Source of the DNA: Mycoavidus sp. HKI
GTDB lineage: Bacteria; Pseudomonadota; Gammaproteobacteria; Burkholderiales; Burkholderiaceae
Assembly (NCBI RefSeq): GCF_020023735.2
Contig: NZ_CP076444.2
Span: forward strand, 511,501 to 575,500
DNA length: 64,000 nucleotides
Direction: 5' to 3'
The translations under genes were made by a program, and so were the position numbers. This document shows, one piece after another, positions 21,551-33,959 of the stretch. The notes below the pieces were generated by a model. That model had not been told where the DNA came from. It ran no database searches and saw only the letters and a list, made by a program, of their open reading frames with translations. Each line of letters begins with the position of its first letter. Positions within the stretch are counted from its first letter, which is position 1.

Positions 21551-22438
21551 TTAATGGTGTTCAGCGCCGGCTTCAGAGTCACCGGACAGAGCCGTATGTG
21601 GAGCACGGCGCACAAGCAACACGTGAATCTGGCGTGCGTCACCTCGCAAAACTTCAAAGATCAGATTATCGATACGTACTTTTTCACCACGATGCGGCAC
21701 ACGAGCGAAGCGATGGGTAATCAAGCCGCCAATGGTATCGACTTCATCATCGCTATATTGCGTGCCAAAGACTTTGTTGAACTGCGCAATTTCAGTCAGG
21801 GCGCGTACGCGACAGCGGTCATCCGGCGAGCCGATGATATTGTCTTCTTCTTCATCGAAGTCGTATTCATCTTCAATATCCCCAACGATCTGTTCAAGCA
21901 CATCCTCAATCGTAATGAGGCCAGCAATACCGCCATATTCATCCACCACAATCGCAATGTGATTGCGGTTTACCCGAAAATCGTGCAGTAGCACATTGAG
22001 GGGCTTCGATTCAGGAATGAAAACAGCGGGGCGCAACATGCCGCGCACATCGAAATCCTCTTCTGCATAAAAGCGTAGCAAGTCCTTGGCAAGTAGAATG
22101 CCAATCACATGATCCCGGCTACCATCATAGACGGGATAGCGCGAATGCGCTTTTTCAAGGACGAATGGGATAAAGCTCTCTGGACTATGCGCAATGTTAA
22201 TCGCATCTATTTGCGCGCGCGGCACCATGATGTCACGCGCGCATAAATCTGTTACTTGAAAGACGCCTTCAATCATCGAGAGCGAGTCTGCATCGATCAG
22301 ATTGCGGCTATGCGCATCTTGGAGCACTTCGAGCAGTTCGCTACGTGAGTCAGGCCCTGGAGAAATAAGGTCAGTTAGACGCTCGAGCAATGAGCGGGGT
22401 TTTCCGGTGAGTTTTCGACTGGGATAGACATCGTTCAT
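21551..22438 (-). CDS. corC: CorC/HlyC-family CBS-domain transporter-associated protein
   Basis: Cytoplasmic protein linked to magnesium/cobalt efflux and envelope homeostasis. It has two CBS domains (MIEGVFQVTDLCARDIMVPR to IAGLITIEDVLEQIVGDIED), an acidic stretch (DEYDFDEEEDN) and the C-terminal CorC domain (DDEVDTIGGLITHRFARVP). Length 295. It lies between a ChaC-like gene and lnt, matching the ybeY-corC-lnt arrangement common in proteobacteria. Confidence 0.92.
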   Translation of the reverse strand: MNDVYPSRKLTGKPRSLLERLTDLISPGPDSRSELLEVLQDAHSRNLIDADSLSMIEGVFQVTDLCARDIMVPRAQIDAINIAHSPESFIPFVLEKAHSRYPVYDGSRDHVIGILLAKDLLRFYAEEDFDVRGMLRPAVFIPESKPLNVLLHDFRVNRNHIAIVVDEYGGIAGLITIEDVLEQIVGDIEDEYDFDEEEDNIIGSPDDRCRVRALTEIAQFNKVFGTQYSDDEVDTIGGLITHRFARVPHRGEKVRIDNLIFEVLRGDARQIHVLLVRRAPHTALSGDSEAGAEHH

Positions 22439-22494
22439 ATGGATGCGTTGCGGTTATAGGCCACGCGCAGAAAATAAAGAGCTTAAAGGATACA

Positions 22495-23166
22495 CTAGTC
22501 GTCAGTTTTTTTGCATTGGCAACGCTCAAGCAGCGCTTCCAGTGCTCGGTCAGGGATGCCGCTAGCGCGTAGCGCTTCAACGGTGCGTGCTACGTAATCA
22601 AGTGTGGTGCCGCAGTGGCCCTGTGCGTGTTCAAAGGCGGTGCGCACAATATGATCTGGCAAACGTCCGGCATAAGTGGGTTTGTCGCGGTGCATCACAA
22701 AGGTCAGCGCGCGTACGCGGCGGCCGTCGTTGAGTTGACATGCTAGCCAAACAGGACGGTACGAGCCCATCGCCATTTCACGTTGCCACAATTTTTCTAA
22801 ATGAGGCATGGCGCCATCGGTGGCGATTCTAAAGGCGAGACCGGCGCATGAGCCGCCATGGTCAAGCGCTAGCACAAGGCCAGGGATCTGTGGCGTGCCG
22901 CGGGTAAGGCATGACCATAAATATAAGCCGCGATGGTAGCCATAAACGCGTGCGCTGCATGATTCAGCAGCGGGTAAATCAGGCTTCCAGATCAGTGAGC
23001 CATAGGCGAAGAGCCAGAGGTCGGAGGTGCGATCCCACTGTTTAAGGGAGGTTTGCAGTGAATGCGCCAACTCCTCATCGGTGAGTGGATGGACTTCGCC
23101 AAGCAGTGATGGATAATCTGGCGCAGCGGCTGCATTGCCCTGTTGATTCATCATAGAAACGGTCAT
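22495..23166 (-). CDS. ChaC-like gamma-glutamylcyclotransferase
   Basis: Probably cleaves gamma-glutamyl compounds such as glutathione to 5-oxoproline. The substrate-binding signature LWLFAYGSLIWKPD is near residue 52, and the ChaC pattern YHRGLYLWSCLTRGTPQIPG follows. Length 223 fits bacterial ChaC. It starts immediately after the ybeY stop, so the two are likely co-translated. Its insertion between ybeY and corC is not part of the E. coli operon. Confidence 0.87.
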   Translation of the reverse strand: MTVSMMNQQGNAAAAPDYPSLLGEVHPLTDEELAHSLQTSLKQWDRTSDLWLFAYGSLIWKPDLPAAESCSARVYGYHRGLYLWSCLTRGTPQIPGLVLALDHGGSCAGLAFRIATDGAMPHLEKLWQREMAMGSYRPVWLACQLNDGRRVRALTFVMHRDKPTYAGRLPDHIVRTAFEHAQGHCGTTLDYVARTVEALRASGIPDRALEALLERCQCKKTDD

Positions 23167-23625
23167 TTAGCAATATGGGTTATCAAAACCAAGTTTGGCA
23201 AGCAATTCGGTTTCCAGTGATTCCATAACAGATGCTTCCTCGTCGTTGTCATGTTGATAACCTTGTGCATGCAAAATACCGTGCACAATCAAGTGTGCGT
23301 AATGGGCCACGAGCAGTTTTTTTTGTTCGTTGGCCTCCCGTTCAATGACTGGGCAGCATAACACCAAGTCGGCAGTAACTGGGTCGCTGAGGTTTTCTGC
23401 ATAATTAAAAGTTAAGACATTGGTTGCATAATCTTTGTTGCGCCAAGTACGATTAAGCACTCTGCCTTCTGGCTCATCAACAAAGCGCAGTGTCAGTACG
23501 GCATCGGCAAAAAGCGCAGGCTTAATCCAGTGTATGAGCGTAGCGCGTGGCATCAATGCTTTATGCGATGTGCTGTCGCTGGCTACGAATTGTACGGTAA
23601 GTTGCAAACGAGGGGCGCGTTTCAT
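23167..23625 (-). CDS. ybeY: Endoribonuclease YbeY
   Basis: Metal-dependent single-strand RNase needed for 16S rRNA 3'-end maturation and ribosome quality control. The zinc-binding signature is [16 protein letters not shown] near residue 114-129. [17 protein letters not shown] is the other conserved block. Length 152 is standard. It overlaps the end of miaB by 4 nt; the phoH (ybeZ) gene that usually sits between miaB and ybeY is absent. Confidence 0.96.
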   Translation of the reverse strand: MKRAPRLQLTVQFVASDSTSHKALMPRATLIHWIKPALFADAVLTLRFVDEPEGRVLNRTWRNKDYATNVLTFNYAENLSDPVTADLVLCCPVIEREANEQKKLLVAHYAHLIVHGILHAQGYQHDNDEEASVMESLETELLAKLGFDNPYC

Positions 23626-25022
23626 GATGTCATGATTTTGCCGCGTAGCGAATGTGCATAAGCTTCTTCAATGGTCAGCTCAATAATTTGCCCAACTAGG
23701 CGTTGATGAGTGTGAAGCGGCGCTGGAAAATTGACAACGCGGTTATTTTCCGTGCGTCCGCAAAGCTCAGCTGGATTTTTACGCGATGGCCCTTCGACCA
23801 ATACAGATTGGGTGCTAGCGACCATCGCTGCGCTGATTTTTTGTGCATTGGCTTCAATCGCCGCTTGTAAACGTTGCAGGCGGCCTAGCTTAACTTCATG
23901 TGGCGTATCATCTATTAGATTGGCCGCGGGCGTGCCAGGACGGGGGCTATAAATAAAGGAAAAACTAGTGTCATAGCCGATTTCATCGACCAGCGCCATC
24001 AGTTTATCAAAATCGGCCTCTGTTTCTCCTGGAAACCCCACGATAAAGTCTGTCGAAAGCGAAATATTGGGGCGTATGGCGCGTAAGCGCCGCACAATGG
24101 ATTTATATTCAAGCATAGTGTAGCCACGCTTCATCGCCGCGAGTATCCGATCAGAGCCGTGTTGAACGGGTAAATGCAAATGATCGACCAACTTAGGTGT
24201 GTTTGCGTACGCATCAATTAAGCGTTGGCTAAATTCTTTGGGATGGGAAGTGGTGAAGCGGATACGTTCAATGCCGGGAATCTCGGCGACATATTCAATC
24301 AAAGTAGCAAAGTCGGCGTATTCAGAGGGATTGTTTTCTGAAGCGGGAGCGAGCGTGGGTTCGCCTATTGGGCTTTGCCAAAGTCCCCAGTAAGCATTCA
24401 CATTTTGACCCAGCAGTGTGACTTCGCGCACGCCTTGCTCGGCTAGGCCGGCGATTTCAGTTAATACGTCAGGAAGTGGGCGTGAGACCTCATCACCGCG
24501 TGTATAGGGTACTACGCAGTAGCTGCAATATTTGCTGCACCCTTCCATAATTGACACAAAAGCACTGGGGCCGTTGACTTGCGCCGGCGGCAGATGATCG
24601 AATTTCTCGATTTCTGGAAATGAAATATCGACTTGAGCGTGGCCAGTGCGTCGGCGCTGTTCGATCATGGCGGGTAGCCGATGTAGGGTTTGCGGGCCAA
24701 AGACCAGATCGACATAAGGCGCGCGGGCAATAATGGCTTGACCTTCTTGGCTTGCCACGCAGCCACCGACACCTATAATAAGTTCCGGTTTGGCTTCTTT
24801 TAGGATACGTGCGCGGCCGAGGTCCGAGAAAACCTTCTCTTGCGCTTTCTCGCGCACTGAGCAGGTATTAAATAGAATAATATCGGCTTCTTCGGCAGAG
24901 GTTGTTTTAACCAATTCTTGCTCGAAAAGATTCTTTGCTGCTGTCAGCACATCGGCCATTTTGTCAGAGTCATATTCATTCATCTGGCAGCCGAAAGTTT
25001 TGATATAGACTTTCTTGTTCAT
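23622..25022 (-). CDS. miaB: tRNA-2-methylthio-N6-dimethylallyladenosine synthase MiaB
   Basis: Radical-SAM methylthiotransferase modifying A37 of tRNAs. The N-terminal UPF0004 domain has its three cysteines in [25 protein letters not shown] and [11 protein letters not shown]. The radical-SAM cluster [17 protein letters not shown] follows, and a TRAM RNA-binding domain ends the protein. Length 466. It heads a minus-strand series running through ybeY, chaC, corC, lnt, glyQ, glyS and gmhB to plsC. Confidence 0.97.
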   Translation of the reverse strand: MNKKVYIKTFGCQMNEYDSDKMADVLTAAKNLFEQELVKTTSAEEADIILFNTCSVREKAQEKVFSDLGRARILKEAKPELIIGVGGCVASQEGQAIIARAPYVDLVFGPQTLHRLPAMIEQRRRTGHAQVDISFPEIEKFDHLPPAQVNGPSAFVSIMEGCSKYCSYCVVPYTRGDEVSRPLPDVLTEIAGLAEQGVREVTLLGQNVNAYWGLWQSPIGEPTLAPASENNPSEYADFATLIEYVAEIPGIERIRFTTSHPKEFSQRLIDAYANTPKLVDHLHLPVQHGSDRILAAMKRGYTMLEYKSIVRRLRAIRPNISLSTDFIVGFPGETEADFDKLMALVDEIGYDTSFSFIYSPRPGTPAANLIDDTPHEVKLGRLQRLQAAIEANAQKISAAMVASTQSVLVEGPSRKNPAELCGRTENNRVVNFPAPLHTHQRLVGQIIELTIEEAYAHSLRGKIMTS

Positions 25023-25295
25023 AAAAAGCGCCGTTCTCAGGGGTAAAAGCTGGGGGCGATTGGAGTTGGTGCTCAGATGCGTTTTTTATATGATGAACTA
25101 AACTAGATATTGATAACGCAGACGCACCAGAGCATATCTGTATAAAAAGCGTATTATAGCTGGCTATTTGCCTGAAAGTGGCCCGTCTTTATTACAATGA
25201 TGGATCGACGGGAGGCTTTTGCTGCTGACTTTTAGGTTGCGGCTGGGCCGTAGATTTGTACCGAATGCCCGAGTCTCTAAGCAGAGGAGTCAATT

Positions 25296-26144
25296 TTGGA
25301 GAGTCAAAAGATGCAAGCTGACACTATTGATATTACTACATTGCCATGGCGTGTTGAGGATATTGATTTTAGCCGGATTAATTACACGGCTGTGCGCGCG
25401 AGCGAAGAGCTAATGCTATTGTTGTGCGCTTCATCGTTTATCGAAAGCGGTTCTGATTTATATACCAAGAATTTGGTGAATTACTTTGGTGAAGATGCCG
25501 AAGTCGCTGAGTGGCTTAGCCTGCACTGGGAGCATGAAGAATTGCAGCATGGCCGAGCACTTAAGACGTATATTAACCATGTTTGGCCGCAATTTGACTG
25601 GGAGCTTGCGTTTGCGAATTTCTTTGCCGAATATTCAAAAATGTGCACCGTGGATGAATTCGAGAAAACACGTGCACTCGAGATGGTGGCGCGCTGCGTC
25701 GTTGAAACCGGTACGGCTACGCTTTATCGCGCAATCAATGAATGCTCCAACGAGCCAGTGCTGAAAGAAATCACCAACCATATCCGCACAGATGAAGTGC
25801 GTCACTATAAATACTTCTTCAAGTATTTTAAGAAATATAACGAAATTGAAAAAAATGGTCGCTGGGCTGTGCTTGGTGCACTGGTGCGGCGGCTCTTTGA
25901 AATTCGTAATGACGACACGGAAATTGCTTTGCGTCATGTATTGGCAATCCGCTATCCACAGCAAGCGGGCAATCCAGCCCACGCACGGCAAATGAGTGCG
26001 CGTGTGAATAAGCTGGTGCGCCGTCATTTATCGGCGGATATGTGCTTGAAGATGTTGCTTAAGCCGCTTGATTTACCGCCGCGGATCCAGCCGAGCGTGC
26101 ATTATCCACTGGCCAAGCTTACGCAACACCTATTTTTCCGTTAA
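25296..26144 (+). CDS. Ferritin-like diiron superfamily protein
   Basis: A 282-residue helical protein I associate with a conserved Burkholderia family of ferritin-like proteins without a settled function. Candidate iron ligands are visible as EHEELQHGRAL, VETGTATLYRAI and TDEVRHYKYFFKYF, the E...ExxH pattern repeated in two helix pairs. No signal peptide, so it is cytoplasmic. The TTG at 25296 has GAGGAG six nt upstream; an ATG at 25311 preceded by GGAGAG is an alternative. The 273 nt upstream is intergenic to the divergent miaB and should carry promoters. It could act in oxygenase chemistry or iron handling; I cannot say which. Confidence 0.75.
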   Translation: MESQKMQADTIDITTLPWRVEDIDFSRINYTAVRASEELMLLLCASSFIESGSDLYTKNLVNYFGEDAEVAEWLSLHWEHEELQHGRALKTYINHVWPQFDWELAFANFFAEYSKMCTVDEFEKTRALEMVARCVVETGTATLYRAINECSNEPVLKEITNHIRTDEVRHYKYFFKYFKKYNEIEKNGRWAVLGALVRRLFEIRNDDTEIALRHVLAIRYPQQAGNPAHARQMSARVNKLVRRHLSADMCLKMLLKPLDLPPRIQPSVHYPLAKLTQHLFFR

Positions 26145-26153
26145 TCGCCCTGT

Positions 26154-27467
26154 TTACTCGAGTGGCGCCGAGCGCAAATCATTGACCTGCTGTGGCGACA
26201 CGGATGTACCGTGGTTGCCCCAGGACATCCGAATATAGCTTACAACGGCTGCAACCTCCTCATCAGACAAATGCTGGGCAAAGGGCGGCATTCCGTATGG
26301 GCGTGGATTGCCGGTAGTGGAAGGTGGGTAGCCGCCATTGAGCACCATCCGAATCGGGTTAACGGCCGAGTGCATTTGAATTGACTGATTGTCTGCCAGC
26401 GGTGGGTAGGCGGGAGGCTGGCCACGCCCATTTGCTTCGTGGCAACTAGCACACTGTTGTGTGTAAATTTTTTCGCCTTGTGCAAAGAGCTTGGCGCCAA
26501 ATGCTGCTGAAGTAACAAGCTGTACGGGTTCGGGCGGTTCACCTTTTTGCGGTAATGCTTTCAGATAAACTGACATAGCCCGAATATCTTCATCAGACAG
26601 ATGCTGCAAGCTATTATGCACCACTTCGGCCATTGGCCCAAATACGGCGCCGCGTTGCGAAACGCCTGTTTTTAACAGATCGTCGATATGCTGGAGATGC
26701 CAATCGCCAAGACCGGTTTCTTTATTTGACGTTAATGAAGGGGCATACCAATTTTGTAATGGGATTAAGCCCCCACCAAAGGCTGCGCTTTGGTCGGAAC
26801 CACCCAGCGCGTTAATGCTGGTGTGGCACATCGCGCAGTGGCCCAGGCCTTCAACCAGATACGCGCCGCGATTCCATTCAACTGATTGAGTTGGGTCGGG
26901 CTGAAACTCCCCTTCAGAGAAAAAAAGCGTGCGCCAGCCGATTAAGAGGTTGCGATTATTGAACGGAAACCGCATCTCATTAGGCCGGTTTGGTTGCTTA
27001 ATGGCTGGCACTGAACGCAGATAGGCATAGATTGCATCGGAATCGGCGCGTGTCACCTTGGTGTAGCTGGGGAACGGAAAGGCTGGATAGAGCAAGCTAC
27101 CATCTTTTGAGCGCCCGTTATGCATGGCGCGATAGAAATCTTCTGAGCTCCAGGTGCCAATCCCGGTTTCATTGTCAGGGGTGATGTTGGGCGTATATAG
27201 GGTGCCAAATGGTGTCGGCATAGGAAGGCCGCCGGCAAACTGCTGGCCACCCCGCACCGTATGGCATGCAATACAATCTCCTGCGCGTGCAAGATAGTGG
27301 CCGTGCTTGATCAATTTGGCTTGATTGTCGGGCGTGCTAGCGGGGCCACTATGGCTGGAAGCTGGGGGGTTACCCCGCCACAGTATAGGGGTAAACATAG
27401 CCACGGCGGCAAGTATGAGCGCTAATAGTGCGGTGGCCAACAATCCGAATAAGGTCTTACGTTGCAT
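26154..27467 (-). CDS. Membrane-anchored tri-haem c-type cytochrome
   Basis: Electron-transfer protein of the periplasmic face. A single hydrophobic N-terminal segment (residues 8-28) serves as anchor or signal. Three haem-attachment motifs are present: CIACH at residue 65, CAMCH near 212 and CASCH near 340. This three-domain form matches the cytochrome subunits of alcohol, aldehyde and gluconate dehydrogenases, but no dehydrogenase subunit lies nearby. It is 38 nt downstream of a di-haem cytochrome gene on the same strand, so the pair probably work together, passing electrons towards a terminal oxidase. Confidence 0.88.
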   Translation of the reverse strand: MQRKTLFGLLATALLALILAAVAMFTPILWRGNPPASSHSGPASTPDNQAKLIKHGHYLARAGDCIACHTVRGGQQFAGGLPMPTPFGTLYTPNITPDNETGIGTWSSEDFYRAMHNGRSKDGSLLYPAFPFPSYTKVTRADSDAIYAYLRSVPAIKQPNRPNEMRFPFNNRNLLIGWRTLFFSEGEFQPDPTQSVEWNRGAYLVEGLGHCAMCHTSINALGGSDQSAAFGGGLIPLQNWYAPSLTSNKETGLGDWHLQHIDDLLKTGVSQRGAVFGPMAEVVHNSLQHLSDEDIRAMSVYLKALPQKGEPPEPVQLVTSAAFGAKLFAQGEKIYTQQCASCHEANGRGQPPAYPPLADNQSIQMHSAVNPIRMVLNGGYPPSTTGNPRPYGMPPFAQHLSDEEVAAVVSYIRMSWGNHGTSVSPQQVNDLRSAPLE

Positions 27468-27505
27468 GCTGAGTTCCTTGATTTTTCTAAAATGGCGCTT
27501 TTAAC

Positions 27506-28228
27506 TCAGTGAGGCTGGCTGCCACATGAGAGCGGCAATTTTAGTGAGCCTGCTGGAGCGGGGGCGGCATTGGGGGGCGCTGGTTGCATCGCAAGCCAGG
27601 TGGAGACAGCACGGATATCGGTATCACTAAGCTGGATAGCAACGGTATGCATGCAATCGGGAGCTGTCGCATGGCGTATCCCTGAACGCCATGCACCGAG
27701 TTGGGCGCTGATGTAATCAGCATGTAAGCCAACTAGGCCTGGAATGGCGGGCTCCATCCCGGTGAGGGCTTGACCATGGCACGCAATACAAGCGGGTACG
27801 TTTTTAGTCGAGTCCCCATTAAGAGCAATCCGCCGGCCGCGTTCAAGCTGTGATGGCGGCAAGTTGGAGAGCTCAGGCACTGGGTAGGGTGGATGTAGGT
27901 TGGCGTAATACACCGCGATTTCACGTAGATAATCGTCAGAAAGATAGGTTACGAGGTAATTCATTGGCGCATATTTACGCCGGCCTTCACGAAAATGTTT
28001 CAGCTGATTGTACAGGTAATCGGCGGGTTTGCCGGCTAAGCGGGGGAAGTAATCATTGTCGGTTCCTTCCCCTTGGTTGCCATGACAGATAGCGCAAGCT
28101 TGCACCCGCGCAGCAATCGTATCTGGGGCCCGTAGGGAAGAGGTCTCAGCATGTGCGAGATTAAATAATCCGCTGCTACTCACAACTAGGACCGCCAAAA
28201 TGCGGTGAAAAATAGGTTTTAAAGCCAC
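27506..28228 (-). CDS. Di-haem cytochrome c4-like protein
   Basis: Exported electron carrier. It has a signal peptide (ILAVLVVSSSGLFNLAHA) and two cytochrome domains with CAICH at residue 45 and CIACH near 150, separated by the linker typical of c4-type proteins. Length 240. It precedes the tri-haem cytochrome and is divergent from rplU; both ribosomal and cytochrome promoters must fit in the 210 nt between. Confidence 0.87.
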   Translation of the reverse strand: MALKPIFHRILAVLVVSSSGLFNLAHAETSSLRAPDTIAARVQACAICHGNQGEGTDNDYFPRLAGKPADYLYNQLKHFREGRRKYAPMNYLVTYLSDDYLREIAVYYANLHPPYPVPELSNLPPSQLERGRRIALNGDSTKNVPACIACHGQALTGMEPAIPGLVGLHADYISAQLGAWRSGIRHATAPDCMHTVAIQLSDTDIRAVSTWLAMQPAPPNAAPAPAGSLKLPLSCGSQPH

Positions 28229-28346
28229 CCGGGACTCCGTGATATATAAACAGGGATCAACTAGGCCTGGTCTAGCCTAGCGATATGATAATTCTTTGTG
28301 GTTGCGTATTTTATCATCGAGTGATTCAGAGAGGATATTTGTATTT

Positions 28347-28375
28347 TTGACTCTATACCCAAATCACTATACAAT
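28347..28375 (+). promoter_or_regulatory. Sigma-70 type promoter for rplU-rpmA
   Basis: TTGACT (28347-28352) and TACAAT (28370-28375) are separated by exactly 17 nt and lie 64 nt before the rplU start, close to the consensus spacing and sequence. Confidence 0.75.
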
Positions 28376-28438
28376 ATTGCCTTTTCGTGCTTAAAGCCGA
28401 AGAAATTAAACGATTAATTTATTAATGAGGTACACACA

Positions 28439-28750
28439 ATGTACGCGGTCATAAAAACCGGTGGCAAGCAATATAAAGTTGCAGCCGGCGAAAAATTGAA
28501 AATAGAACAGATACCGGCAGACATTGGCGCAGAAGTGACTCTTGACCAGGTATTAGCAATTGGCGAAGGTGAATCAATAAGATTCGGCGCGCCACTGGTG
28601 AGTGGAGCTAGCGTCAAGGCTACCGTTGTTGCCCAAGGGCGGCATCAGAAGGTCACGATCTTCAAGATGCGTCGCCGCAAGCACTATCAAAGGCATGCTG
28701 GCCATCGGCAGAACTATACTGAAGTGCGCATTGACGCAATTAACGGTTAA
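28439..28750 (+). CDS. rplU: 50S ribosomal protein L21
   Basis: Large-subunit ribosomal protein that binds 23S r[23 protein letters not shown] is the family opening and the C-terminal basic block [20 protein letters not shown] contacts RNA. Length 103 is standard. It is co-oriented with rpmA 20 nt downstream behind a near-consensus promoter. Confidence 0.98.
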   Translation: MYAVIKTGGKQYKVAAGEKLKIEQIPADIGAEVTLDQVLAIGEGESIRFGAPLVSGASVKATVVAQGRHQKVTIFKMRRRKHYQRHAGHRQNYTEVRIDAING

Positions 28751-28770
28751 AGCGGTCTAAGGAGTTACTC

Positions 28771-29034
28771 ATGGCACATAAAAAAGCAGGCGGGTCATCA
28801 CGTAATGGCCGCGACTCAGAGTCAAAACGGCTTGGCGTTAAAGTATATGGCGGCCAGGCAATCAATGCGGGCGGCATTATTGTGCGCCAGCGCGGTACGC
28901 GTATGCATCCAGGTGAGAATGTCGGCATCGGTAAAGATCATACGCTGTATGCGTTGACTGATGGTCACGTATGTTTCACAATTAAAGGCAAAGCGAGCAA
29001 AAAGATGGTCAACGTGGTTGCTGTAGCTGCTTAA
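28771..29034 (+). CDS. rpmA: 50S ribosomal protein L27
   Basis: Large-subunit protein near the peptidyl transferase centre. It begins [20 protein letters not shown], the conserved N-terminus that reaches the tRNA acceptor ends. [20 protein letters not shown] is the core signature. Length 87 is normal; AAGGAG precedes the start. A strong terminator follows. Confidence 0.98.
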   Translation: MAHKKAGGSSRNGRDSESKRLGVKVYGGQAINAGGIIVRQRGTRMHPGENVGIGKDHTLYALTDGHVCFTIKGKASKKMVNVVAVAA

Positions 29035-29070
29035 CGCAGACCACGTAGTCGTCCGGTTTTCCGGCTCAAT

Positions 29071-29104
29071 GCAAAAGGCTCCGCCAGCAAGCGGGGCCTT
29101 TTGC
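29071..29104 (+). terminator. Terminator-like hairpin after rplU-rpmA
   Basis: GCAAAAGGCTCCGC (29071-29084) and GCGGGGCCTTTTGC (29091-29104) form a 14-bp stem with one G-T pair around a six-base loop. T residues are within the distal arm rather than after it. It separates rpmA from obgE. Confidence 0.7.
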
Positions 29105-29257
29105 GTTAATGCGCTCAATATAATCAGTGGTAGGCTGCGTACTGTAGCAGAGCGCTTCGCGAGGCGACGGCGGACCAAATTGTGCAAACTATGGTCAATT
29201 AGAACTACAATAGATTTGTAGCCTATTTTAGGTGAATGGGCAATTAAAGCGGGTTGA

Positions 29258-31499
<2,242 letters not shown>

Positions 31500-31522
31500 C
31501 GTTATCTAGCGCGCCAGCAGCA

Positions 31523-32059
31523 TTAGCCGTTTTCTACTAATGCCGGTGGCGTAGTATTGATAGGCTGCTTCTCTGCGCGTACCGGCAAATGATGGACAAA
31601 GCGCGATAATTCAGTCAGCGCCAGTTGATACACCTCACGTTTAAATTCAATCACCGCCTCGCGCGGCACCCAATACTGATGCCAGCGCCAAGCATCAAAT
31701 TCTGGTTGTCCTGTGGCGCGCAAGCAAATATCGCAGTCGCGGCCGACCATGCGCAGCAAAAACCAAATTTGTTTTTGCCCACGATAATGGCCACGCGCAT
31801 CGCGCTTGATATATTTGTCCGGCACCTCATAACGCAGCCAGTCGCGTGTGCGGCCAAGGACTTTGACATGCTCGGGTTTTAGGCCAGTCTCTTCATATAA
31901 CTCCCGATACATTGCTTGTATCGGGGTTTCGCCATATTGGATGCCGCCTTGCGGAAATTGCCACGAGTGCTCGCGTATCCGTTTGCCCCAAAACACGTCA
32001 TTGCGTGCGTTTAAGAGAATGATGCCGACGTTTGGGCGAAAGCCATCGCGATCCAGCAT
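31523..32059 (-). CDS. rppH: RNA pyrophosphohydrolase
   Basis: Nudix enzyme that strips pyrophosphate from mRNA 5' ends and starts RNase E decay. The N-terminus [20 protein letters not shown] and the Nudix box [17 protein letters not shown]...EETGL at about residue 38-60 are diagnostic. Length 178 is within the RppH range. It is convergent with proB and divergent from proS. Confidence 0.95.
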   Translation of the reverse strand: MLDRDGFRPNVGIILLNARNDVFWGKRIREHSWQFPQGGIQYGETPIQAMYRELYEETGLKPEHVKVLGRTRDWLRYEVPDKYIKRDARGHYRGQKQIWFLLRMVGRDCDICLRATGQPEFDAWRWHQYWVPREAVIEFKREVYQLALTELSRFVHHLPVRAEKQPINTTPPALVENG

Positions 32060-32168
32060 ACAACTACCCTTGAATCCTTTAAAATAGCTCGATTATAAAC
32101 AATAGCGGGCGCGGTGTACGATCTTAGTCCACAGCGCCTGTTTTTTTACACCCTGCTTGGGAAACTAA

Positions 32169-33947
32169 ATGAAGGCCTCTCGTTTTTTTATCAGCACACT
32201 TAAAGATGCGCCCGCTGACGCAGAGATTGCCAGTCACCAGCTTATGCTGCGCGCTGGTATGATTCGGCGCGTCGCCGGTGGTATTTATACTTACATGCCA
32301 TTGGGGTTGCGTTCAGTGCGTAAAATCGAAGCGATTGTACGTGAGGAGATGAATCGAGCGGGGGCGCTTGAGTTGCTGATGCCAGCGGTGCAACCTGCCG
32401 AGTTATGGCAGGAATCGCAGCGTTGGACCCAATACGGACCAGAACTGCTGCGCTTGAAAGATCGGCATCAGCGTGATTTTGTGATTGGACCCACGCATGA
32501 GGAAGTAATTACTGATATTGCCCGTAAAGAAATCAAAAGTTATCGGCAAATGCCAGTCACTTTTTATCAAATTCAAACCAAATTTCGCGATGAAATCCGG
32601 CCACGTTTTGGGGTCATGCGCGGACGTGAATTTACCATGAAAGATGCCTATTCCTTTGATCCGGATAATGCGGGTTTAGAGCGCTCATATCAGCAGATGT
32701 ATGATGCTTATGGACGCATTTTTAAGCGACTTGGTCTCGTGTTTCGTGCGGTGGCGGCTGATAATGGGTCAATCGGCGGTTCTGGCTCGCATGAATTCCA
32801 TGTGATTGCGGATACGGGGGAAGACGCCATTGCTTATTGTCCGGCCTCAGACTATGCCGCCAACGTTGAAGCTGCTGATGCACTGCCATTGATTGAACAG
32901 CGTGTCGAGCCGCAAGCGGCACTGATCAAGGTGGCTACGCCGGGCGCCGAGAAATGCGAAAGGGTCGCAGCACTCCTTGGCGTTTCGCTTGAGCATACAG
33001 TTAAATCGATCGTCCTGGCGATTGATGCTAACGCGGAGGTTGACGCTAGTCCACTCACACATCATGATAGTGGCAGCTCTACGCCGCAGATTTGGTTGCT
33101 GCTATTGCGTGGTGACCATACCCTCAATGAAGTTAAATTAGGCAAACTTCCGGGCGCCACCGGCTACCGTTTGGCCAGTGAAGCAGAAATTATTGAATGG
33201 TTTGGCACCCGACCGGGTTATTTGGGTCCGATAGGTACGCAAAAGCCGGTCAAAGTATTCGCTGATCGGACTGTAGCTAAGATGAGCGATTTTATTGTGG
33301 GTGCGAACGAGGCGGGTTTTCATCTGACGGGAGTGAATTGGGGGCGCGATTTGCCGGAGCCGGTGGTGGCTGACTTGCGTAATGTAGTTGCTGGAGATCC
33401 TTCGCCTGATGGTAAGGGAGCATTGGCCATTTGCCGGGGGATTGAAGTGGGCCATGTATTTCAGCTTGGCACGCGTTATTCGCAAGCATTAGGCGCGACC
33501 TATCTTGATGAGTCGGGCAAGGCGCAGCCAATGGTGATGGGATGTTACGGCATTGGCATTACCCGCATTCTTGGAGCGGCAATCGAGCAGAATTTTGATA
33601 AGCGTGGCATCATTTGGCCTGAGGCGATTGCACCGTTCGAGGTCGTTATATGCCCGATTGGCTATGAGCGTAGTGAAACGGTGCGAATGGCGGCGCAAGG
33701 TTTATACGCGGAGTTGCTTGAGATGGGAATCGATGTGATCTTGGATGATCGTGGCGAGCGTCCAGGGGTGATGTTTGCTGATTGGGAGCTGATTGGCGTA
33801 CCGCACCGGCTAGTGATTAGCGAGCGAGGCCTTAAAGAGCGTCAGTTTGAATATCAAGGACGTCGGGATGCTGAGCCGACCTTAGTGGATGTGACAGCTG
33901 CGCCAGCATTCATCTCAGCTAAAATTCACGCAGCATTTGAATATTAA
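32169..33947 (+). CDS. proS: Prolyl-tRNA synthetase, bacterial type with editing domain
   Basis: Class II synthetase charging tRNA-Pro. Motif 2 and 3 regions ([34 protein letters not shown]) are intact. A YbaK-like editing insertion of about 180 residues (centred near 240-400) is present for clearing mischarged Ala-tRNA-Pro. The anticodon-binding domain closes the protein. Length 592 is slightly above the E. coli enzyme. Confidence 0.97.
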   Translation: MKASRFFISTLKDAPADAEIASHQLMLRAGMIRRVAGGIYTYMPLGLRSVRKIEAIVREEMNRAGALELLMPAVQPAELWQESQRWTQYGPELLRLKDRHQRDFVIGPTHEEVITDIARKEIKSYRQMPVTFYQIQTKFRDEIRPRFGVMRGREFTMKDAYSFDPDNAGLERSYQQMYDAYGRIFKRLGLVFRAVAADNGSIGGSGSHEFHVIADTGEDAIAYCPASDYAANVEAADALPLIEQRVEPQAALIKVATPGAEKCERVAALLGVSLEHTVKSIVLAIDANAEVDASPLTHHDSGSSTPQIWLLLLRGDHTLNEVKLGKLPGATGYRLASEAEIIEWFGTRPGYLGPIGTQKPVKVFADRTVAKMSDFIVGANEAGFHLTGVNWGRDLPEPVVADLRNVVAGDPSPDGKGALAICRGIEVGHVFQLGTRYSQALGATYLDESGKAQPMVMGCYGIGITRILGAAIEQNFDKRGIIWPEAIAPFEVVICPIGYERSETVRMAAQGLYAELLEMGIDVILDDRGERPGVMFADWELIGVPHRLVISERGLKERQFEYQGRRDAEPTLVDVTAAPAFISAKIHAAFEY

Positions 33948-33959
33948 AGGAAAAGTATT

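Noticed and set aside
21490..21657. Upstream extension of lnt overlapping corC
   Set aside because: Cys-rich residues unlike Lnt, and the overlap exceeds 100 nt; ATG 21489 gives the usual length.
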